Shown: positions 59,016 through 64,000 of the stretch, piece by piece
How positions within the stretch are numbered: position 1 is the stretch's first letter
How the letters are laid out: every line of letters starts with the position of its first letter
Source: Paraburkholderia caribensis
Lineage (GTDB): Bacteria > Pseudomonadota > Gammaproteobacteria > Burkholderiales > Burkholderiaceae
NCBI RefSeq assembly: GCF_002902945.1
Contig: NZ_CP026102.1
Span: 62,001-126,000 of the forward strand
Direction of reading: 5' to 3'
Length of the DNA: 64,000 nucleotides
Notes under the pieces: model-generated
The model's database searches: none
The model's input: the letters and a program-made list of their open reading frames with translations, nothing else
Told to the model about the DNA's origin: nothing
Made by a program: the position numbers and the translations under genes

Positions 59016-59375
59016 TCAATCCGCCGATACATCTTTCGCAGGCGAGCCGAAATAAACCTGTACTTCGACGATCTTCCCGTTCTCGACCCGGAAGAACTCG
59101 GTATTGCGAAACGCCCCGCGATTCACCGGCTTGCACGCGTAACGCACGAATGCTTCGTCGCCTTCGCTGAACAGCTTCTCGATCTGAAAGAACTCGACCT
59201 GTCCGTTGAACGGCCAGCAGCGCTCGAAGTATTCGCGGCGGTCGATATGGTCGTCGCGCGGACTGGTGAAATGAAAATCGGCGGCGAGGATCGCTTCGAT
59301 CGCCGCGCGGTCCTTGTGCTGATACGCCGCGAAGGCGCGGCGAACCAGATCGGGAACATCCGTGGCCTTGCTCAT
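59016..59375 (-). CDS. SnoaL/NTF2-like protein coupled to the MFS exporter
   Basis: A 119-residue NTF2-fold protein: VPDLVRRAFAAYQHKDRAAI, then ILAADFHFTSPRDDHIDRRE, YFERCW, FVRYACKPVNRGAFRNTEFF. The fold forms a hydrophobic pocket and is used by cyclases, isomerases and binding proteins. Its ATG overlaps the stop of the upstream MFS gene by four bases, so the two are coupled. Specific role unknown. Confidence 0.83.
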   Translation of the reverse strand: MSKATDVPDLVRRAFAAYQHKDRAAIEAILAADFHFTSPRDDHIDRREYFERCWPFNGQVEFFQIEKLFSEGDEAFVRYACKPVNRGAFRNTEFFRVENGKIVEVQVYFGSPAKDVSAD

Positions 59376-60841
59376 GGCGATTGCTCCATTTGCTGCTTCA
59401 ACGTGTCGTCGTCGCGCTGCCCTTGTGCGGCGGAGGGTAAGCCGGGCCGCAGCAACGCGCCGCCAATCGTCGCGGCCATGGCCGCGAAAATCGCGCCGAC
59501 GAGAAACGCAACGTGATAGCCACTCGCGAGCGCGGCGGGCGTGTCGGCCTGCTGCGCGCCGCTGCTCGCCGATTGCGCGGCCGCGAGACTTGCCAGCACA
59601 GCGAGCCCCAATGCGCCGCCCATCATGAACGACGTGTTGACGATGCCCGACGCGAGCCCGGAATCCGCAGGATCGACGTCGCTCATTGCGGCCAGCAGCA
59701 TCGGATTGAAGGCGACGCCCGCGCCGATGCCGAGCAACACCATGCCGGGCAGCACATCGACGACGAAGTGTCCGTCGACGGGCGCGCGCGCAAACAGCAG
59801 CAAGCCGAGCGCCGCGAGAAACAGGCCAACGGCGAGCGGCCGCCGGATGCCGAAGCGCATCACCATGCGCGCCGACAGGCCGAGCGAGAAGAAGCCCATG
59901 ATGAGGTTCGCGGGCAGGAACGCGAGGCCGACTTGCAACGGCGTGTAGCCGAGCACGCGCTGAAGATACAGCGCGGAGATGAAGAACCACGCGAACATCG
60001 CCGCCGCCCACAGCACGCCGACTACATTGGCCGTCGCGACGTTGCGCAGCGTAAAGAGCTTGAGCGGCATCAACGGATGCACGACGCGTGCCTCGATGAT
60101 GAGAAACGCGCCGAGCAGCGCCAGCGCGACGACGATCAGGCCGACGGTTTGCGCGGATAGCCAGCCCGCCTCGTTGCCGTTGACGATTGCGTAGACAGCC
60201 AGCATCAGTGACGCAGTCACCGTTGTCGCGCCCGCCACGTCGAGCCGTTCCCCGTGCGCGTGCCCGCGGCCCGCGGGCATCAGCGCGATACACGCCCCAT
60301 ACACGGCGATGCCGATGGGCAGATTGACGAGGAAGATCCAGTGCCAGCTCAGCAGATTGGTCAGCAATCCGCCGAGCAGCACACCGATGCTGCCGCCGCC
60401 CGCGCACACAAAGCCGTAGACGCCCATCGCCTTGGCCCGCTCGCCCTCTTCGGTGAACAGATTCATGATCAGCGACAGCGAGACGGCAGACACGACCGCG
60501 CCGCCCAGACCTTGAATGGCGCGCGCGCAAACCAGCATGACCTGCGAATTCGCGAGTCCGCACGCGAGCGACGCCAGCGTGAACAGCGTAATGCCAGCGA
60601 GGAACAGCTTGCGGTGTCCGTACAGATCGCCGAGCCTGCCTCCTAGCAGCAGAAAGCCGCCAAAGGTCAGCATGTACGCATTGACGACCCAAACGAGCGC
60701 GGTTTCGGAGAAGCCCAGATCGGCCGCGATTGACGGCAGGGCGACGTTGACGATCGTCGTGTCGAGCACGATCATCAGCACGCCCATGCAGAGCACGATC
60801 AGTGCGAGCCAGCGTTTATTGCCTTCGATGTTATGCGTCAT
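59372..60841 (-). CDS. MFS multidrug exporter, DHA2 (EmrB/QacA-like) 14-helix type
   Basis: A 489-residue transporter. Motif A-like GRLGDLYGHRKLF, motif C-like GGSIGVLLGGLLTN and the antiporter signature in IQGLGGAVVSAVSLSLIMNL place it in the 14-helix drug:H+ antiporter group (EmrB/QacA). The first helix carries LDTTIVNVALPSIA, diagnostic for DHA2. It would expel hydrophobic compounds. It is first in a two-gene operon with a SnoaL-like protein, and a GyrI-type AraC regulator lies next on the same strand. Confidence 0.9.
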   Translation of the reverse strand: MTHNIEGNKRWLALIVLCMGVLMIVLDTTIVNVALPSIAADLGFSETALVWVVNAYMLTFGGFLLLGGRLGDLYGHRKLFLAGITLFTLASLACGLANSQVMLVCARAIQGLGGAVVSAVSLSLIMNLFTEEGERAKAMGVYGFVCAGGGSIGVLLGGLLTNLLSWHWIFLVNLPIGIAVYGACIALMPAGRGHAHGERLDVAGATTVTASLMLAVYAIVNGNEAGWLSAQTVGLIVVALALLGAFLIIEARVVHPLMPLKLFTLRNVATANVVGVLWAAAMFAWFFISALYLQRVLGYTPLQVGLAFLPANLIMGFFSLGLSARMVMRFGIRRPLAVGLFLAALGLLLFARAPVDGHFVVDVLPGMVLLGIGAGVAFNPMLLAAMSDVDPADSGLASGIVNTSFMMGGALGLAVLASLAAAQSASSGAQQADTPAALASGYHVAFLVGAIFAAMAATIGGALLRPGLPSAAQGQRDDDTLKQQMEQSP

Positions 60842-60971
60842 GCGTGCGCGTCCTCCATGGCTGTCGATGCGCGTTCAGTCTAGTCAGCGTTCGCGCCAGA
60901 CCGCAACCAAAAGCCTTGCGCGCACCGCTCTTCTCTAGACGACGAGCGAAGGCGGTCGGAATCGACACGGA

Positions 60972-61643
60972 TCAGCTCAATAAATCGTACTTGCCGCCGC
61001 GTTCGAGTGCGCGCTGATACGCGGGCCGGGCATGGATCGTGTCGAGAAAGCGGGCGACAGACGGATATTTCGCATCGCGGTTGCCGCGTGCCGTGGCGGC
61101 TTCGAGCGGGAAGCTCATCTGGATATCCGCGGCTGTGAATTCGTTGCCGGCGAACCAGCCGGTTTTGCGCAGCGAATCTTCGATAAAGCCCATATGCAGC
61201 GCCATCTGCGGATCGATGAAGGTGGATTGCAATGTCGATGAAATTTTCTTCGCAATCGGCTTCGCGAAGAACGGCATCGGCGCGCTGCCGATGCGCAGCG
61301 CCACCAGCTTGAGCAACAGCGGCGGCATTGCCGAGCCTTCCGCATAGTGCATCCAGTATCGGAACTGCTGGCGCTCGGGCGTGCCGGCAGCCGGTTCGAA
61401 GCGGCCCTGACCATAACGCTCGAGCAGATACTCGAGGATCGCGGCGGATTCGGCGAGGGTCTGACCATCGTCGGTGACAACGGGCGACTTGCCGAGGGGA
61501 TGAACGGCGCGCAGTTCAGGCGGCGCGAGCATCGTCTTCGGGTCGCGCTGGTAACGCTTGATCTCGTATGGCACGTCGAGTTCTTCAAGCAGCCACAGCA
61601 CGCGCTGCGAACGGGAGTTGTTCAGGTGGTGGACGGTCAGCAT
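60972..61643 (-). CDS. Glutathione S-transferase
   Basis: A 223-residue GST: thioredoxin-fold N-domain (LTVHHLNNSRSQRVLWLLEE, with the catalytic serine/asparagine region NNSRSQ) and the G-site motif SPVVTDDGQTLAESAAILEY, then an all-helical C-domain. It conjugates glutathione to electrophiles or acts as a peroxidase. It is cytosolic and monocistronic, between a terminator-like hairpin and the MFS gene. Confidence 0.88.
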   Translation of the reverse strand: MLTVHHLNNSRSQRVLWLLEELDVPYEIKRYQRDPKTMLAPPELRAVHPLGKSPVVTDDGQTLAESAAILEYLLERYGQGRFEPAAGTPERQQFRYWMHYAEGSAMPPLLLKLVALRIGSAPMPFFAKPIAKKISSTLQSTFIDPQMALHMGFIEDSLRKTGWFAGNEFTAADIQMSFPLEAATARGNRDAKYPSVARFLDTIHARPAYQRALERGGKYDLLS

Positions 61644-61698
61644 GAGTGGGCGGCGAGTCGCGCGGAGGGGCCGGGTATCGGCGGAGCAAACATCATAC

Positions 61699-61722
61699 GA
61701 GGCCGCACGAGAGGGCGGCCTC
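61699..61722 (-). terminator. Hairpin after the dienelactone hydrolase gene
   Basis: GAGGCCGC / GCGGCCTC around an 8-base loop, 45 bases past the stop of the minus-strand gene, followed on that strand by GTATGATGTTTG. A perfect GC-rich stem with a weak T tail. Confidence 0.5.
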
Positions 61723-61766
61723 TATTCATCACGACATCACGACGCTCTACGTTGCGCGCGCAACCA

Positions 61767-62990
61767 TCACGCCGACCACTTGTCGCCCATCAGCTGATTG
61801 GACGGCAGCTTCTCATCGAGCAGTTTGCGCGCGCTCTCGATGCCCGCAACCGGCAAGCCCTTTGGATCGAGCAAGCCGACCTGCACGAGCACGGAAGCCT
61901 GATCCCAATAGATGTGCTCGTTATACAGCTTGTCGCCGCGAAAGCAGACGACCGCGAGCATCGGCACCTCGAAATATTTGCCCGTCGGCGCGACGCCCGG
62001 CAGCAGCCAGTCGATCTCGCAACTATGCGTGCAGGCAAAGATGAATTCATCGACGATACGATCGGAATCGATGGTCCGCGAAATCGGAATCAGCTTCGTG
62101 TCGGGTGGATTCGAGTTGACGAAGTGATTCGTATAGAAGCGCTTGAGATTGTCATAACCGACGCCGCCCGTCATGGTCGGCACGTGATTGACATACGGTT
62201 GCGCGATCATGGTCGGCATCACGGCTTCGACGTCCCGCGTCGCGAACTCGAAATAGCAGTGCTGTTCCCACAGCGTGTTCAGATCGTAGATCGGGCCGAG
62301 CACCTTGCGCAGCAGCGCGAGCGTGCGCGAGTACGCCATCATCGCGGCGGGCTTGTCGTATTGCGGGCGCGCGGGCGCGGCGAACGCATGATCGCAGCCG
62401 GGATACACATACTGCTCGATGTTGGGATGCGCGCGAAGCGCGGCCATGATCTGCTCGCGCACGGGCGGCGGGCAGTACGCGTCGTTCTCGGGGAAGTGAA
62501 ACACCATCGGGCAACGAATGTTCTTCACTTCGTCCAGATACGCTTCGAGCCCGACGCCGTAATAGCTCACGGCGCAATCGACGTCCGTGCGCGCCGCCGC
62601 GAGCAGCGCGAGCTTGCCGCCCAGGCAATAGCCGACCGTGCCGATCTTGCCCTGTTGCTCGGGCAGCGCGCGCAATGCATCGAGCGTTGCAGCGATGTCC
62701 TGCACGGCGAGATCGACATCGAACTTCGCGTGGAAGTCGAGCGCGCGCTTCATGTCGTCGCCGTCGTAGCCGAGCACGACATTCGGCTGCATGCGCCAGA
62801 ACAGATCGGGCACGAGCACGACGTAGCCTTCTTCGGCATAGCGGTCGGCCGTTTGCTTCAGATAGTCGTTGATGCCGAAGATCTCTTGCAGCAATACGAG
62901 GCCCGGACCGGACCCCTGCGCGGGGCGCGCCATGTACGCGTTGAAACGGCCGCCATCGCGAGCGGCGACTTCGATAAAGGAACCGGCCAT
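61767..62990 (-). CDS. Dienelactone hydrolase-like enzyme fused to an NTF2-like domain
   Basis: A 407-residue two-domain protein. Residues 1-225 are a dienelactone-hydrolase alpha/beta-hydrolase: E36 in LQEIFG, nucleophile C122 in GYCLGGK, D170 in FPENDAY and H201 in GCDHAF. Residues 240-407 are an NTF2/SnoaL-like domain (VGYDNLKRFYTNHFVNSNPP, then RTIDSDRIVDEFIFACTHSC). The start is ATG 62990. It sits 75 bases after the CoA-ligase gene on the same strand, so it probably belongs to an aromatic-catabolism operon that continues to the right of the window. Confidence 0.87.
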   Translation of the reverse strand: MAGSFIEVAARDGGRFNAYMARPAQGSGPGLVLLQEIFGINDYLKQTADRYAEEGYVVLVPDLFWRMQPNVVLGYDGDDMKRALDFHAKFDVDLAVQDIAATLDALRALPEQQGKIGTVGYCLGGKLALLAAARTDVDCAVSYYGVGLEAYLDEVKNIRCPMVFHFPENDAYCPPPVREQIMAALRAHPNIEQYVYPGCDHAFAAPARPQYDKPAAMMAYSRTLALLRKVLGPIYDLNTLWEQHCYFEFATRDVEAVMPTMIAQPYVNHVPTMTGGVGYDNLKRFYTNHFVNSNPPDTKLIPISRTIDSDRIVDEFIFACTHSCEIDWLLPGVAPTGKYFEVPMLAVVCFRGDKLYNEHIYWDQASVLVQVGLLDPKGLPVAGIESARKLLDEKLPSNQLMGDKWSA

Positions 62991-63065
62991 CAAATGCTCC
63001 TCGATTGTGGGACGACGGGGACTGCGCGCGTCGCCGCTCGCCGTTATCGAATGAAGCGTGAAGCG

Positions 63066-64000
63066 CTACATCGCACGCAAAGCGAACCGCTTGAGCTTGC
63101 CGGTTTCCGTGCGGGGCAGCGCGTCGGTGAAGGCGACGACGCGCGGATACTTGTACGGCGCAACGGTATTCTTCACGAATTCCTGCAACTCCGCGACCAG
63201 TTTCTCATCGCCGCGATAGCCCGCATTGAGCACGACGAACGCCTTCACGATCTGTCCGCGCGTCTCGTCCGGTACGCCGATCACGCCGCATTCGGCGACG
63301 GCCCGGTGCTGCATCAGCACGCTTTCCACTTCCGGGCCGGAGATGTTGTAACCCGCCGAGACGATCATGTCGTCGGCGCGCGCCTGATAGAACACGTAGC
63401 CGTCGGCGTCGAGATAGACGGAGTCGCCGGGCATGTTCCAGCCGTCACGCACGAACTTCAACTGACGGTCGTCGGCGAGATAGCGGCAACCGGTCGGCCC
63501 GCGCACGGCGAGCTTGCCGAGCGTGCCGGTGGGCACGGGCCGCATGTCGTCGTCGACGGCTTGCACGATGTAGCCAGGCACGGCCTTGCCGATTGCGTGC
63601 GGCCGTACATCGTGTCCCGCCGACGAGATGAAGATATGAATCAGCTCAGTGCCGCCGATGCCGTCGATCATCTCGATTCCGCTCGCTTGGCGCCACAGTT
63701 CGCGCGTCGAGTCGGGCAGCGCTTCGCCTGCGGACACGGTCTTTTTCAGCGACGCCATGTCGAAGCGCGGAATCAACGGCGCCATCTGCCGATAGAAAGT
63801 CGGTGCGGTGAACATCACGGTTGCATGAAAGCGCTCGACGTTTTGCAGCAGCGTTTCGGGCGTCTGCTTTTCGATCAGCACCGTCGATGCGCCAGCGCGC
63901 AACGGGAAACATAGCAGCCCGCCGAGGCCGAACGTGAACGCAAGCGGCGGCGTGCCGCAGAAGATGTCGTCGGCGGTAGGCTTCAGGATGTAGCGCGGGA
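63066..64000 (-). CDS. Acyl-CoA ligase (benzoate/2-aminobenzoate type), C-terminal part, 5' end outside window
   Basis: An AMP-forming acyl-CoA synthetase cut by the right edge; the frame is open to the last base. Visible motifs: TVMFTAPTFYRQMAPLIPRF, GIGGTELIHIF (A5), the YNISGPEVES hinge region (A8) and the closing PRTETGKLKRF, whose lysine is the catalytic A10 lysine. The upstream part reads PTADDIFCGTPPLAFTFGLG. The P-loop TSG motif is beyond the window. Overall pattern is closest to benzoate/2-aminobenzoate-CoA ligases, which activate aromatic acids. Neighbouring dienelactone hydrolase supports an aromatic-acid pathway. Confidence 0.83.
   Translation of the reverse strand, partial: PRYILKPTADDIFCGTPPLAFTFGLGGLLCFPLRAGASTVLIEKQTPETLLQNVERFHATVMFTAPTFYRQMAPLIPRFDMASLKKTVSAGEALPDSTRELWRQASGIEMIDGIGGTELIHIFISSAGHDVRPHAIGKAVPGYIVQAVDDDMRPVPTGTLGKLAVRGPTGCRYLADDRQLKFVRDGWNMPGDSVYLDADGYVFYQARADDMIVSAGYNISGPEVESVLMQHRAVAECGVIGVPDETRGQIVKAFVVLNAGYRGDEKLVAELQEFVKNTVAPYKYPRVVAFTDALPRTETGKLKRFALRAM

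Noticed and set aside
61347..63914. Plus-strand frame of over 850 codons opposite GST, dienelactone hydrolase and CoA ligase
   Set aside because: It covers three genes with intact catalytic motifs on the minus strand and is itself rich in R, H and V without domains.
1..64000. CRISPR array or insertion sequence
   Set aside because: No spaced direct repeats of array type, and no transposase or terminal inverted repeats were seen. The only tandem repeat is the 9-bp coding repeat at 49113.

Overview
The window is high-GC proteobacterial DNA that reads like a Burkholderiales chromosome, most likely Paraburkholderia or Burkholderia. The reasons are a Gram-negative general porin with the MKK...AHA signal and QSSVTLYG start, an HU-type protein with a lysine/alanine-rich arm, YXWGXW-motif envelope proteins, DGPF (YCII) proteins beside a large ECF sigma factor, and typical GCG/CGC-biased codon use. 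No rRNA, tRNA, CRISPR array, insertion sequence, integrase or replication origin could be recognised.

Left flank, 1-11.4 kb: ordinary housekeeping and metabolic genes. These are a LysR regulator (cut by the window edge), cytochrome b561, a processive family 2 glycosyltransferase, a Rieske oxygenase, an SRPBCC protein, a porin, a glycine-zipper lipoprotein, an ECF42-like cluster (two DGPF/YCII proteins, a VOC protein and a long sigma factor), a tiny XapX protein and a quinone-oxidoreductase-like enzyme.

Accessory island, about 11.5-43.9 kb: base composition drops, intergenic gaps lengthen, and almost every protein looks like anti-phage defence or is unknown. In order: an XRE regulator; an HNH protein; a PD-(D/E)XK protein; a DUF4297-like nuclease with a degenerate P-loop; two small unknowns; an HU protein with a KA-rich arm; a type II Zorya system (zorA, zorB, zorE) followed by an OLD-family ATPase/Toprim nuclease; a 1114-residue protein with an N-terminal nuclease-like domain; a shortened DUF1003 protein; a minus-strand module of a subtilisin-like protease, a small protein that resembles a free-standing subtilisin propeptide, and a trypsin-NUC1 nuclease fusion; a 1584-residue Mrr-STAND (Avs-like) protein; a small DUF3892-like protein; and two orphan proteins. 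Three perfect copies of CGTTAC-N3-GTAACG lie in separate intergenic gaps of this island and suggest a shared regulator. The protease/propeptide/protease-nuclease module is my best candidate for an undescribed system: it looks like a proteolytic cascade ending in a nuclease.

Right flank, 44-64 kb: chromosomal gene content returns. It holds a DUF429 protein, DUF1330, an AraC regulator, an iron-permease-like protein, an envelope-stress-like operon (ECF sigma, membrane anti-sigma-like protein, CnrX/CpxP-like sensor, DUF1800, Tat-exported DUF1501) bracketed by YXWGXW proteins, two VOC proteins, two GNAT acetyltransferases, a MazEF toxin-antitoxin pair with a palindromic operator, DUF2252, flavin reductase, an AraC/GyrI regulator, an MFS exporter with a SnoaL-like partner, a glutathione S-transferase, a dienelactone hydrolase-NTF2 fusion, and the C-terminal part of a benzoate/2-aminobenzoate-type CoA ligase that runs off the right edge.
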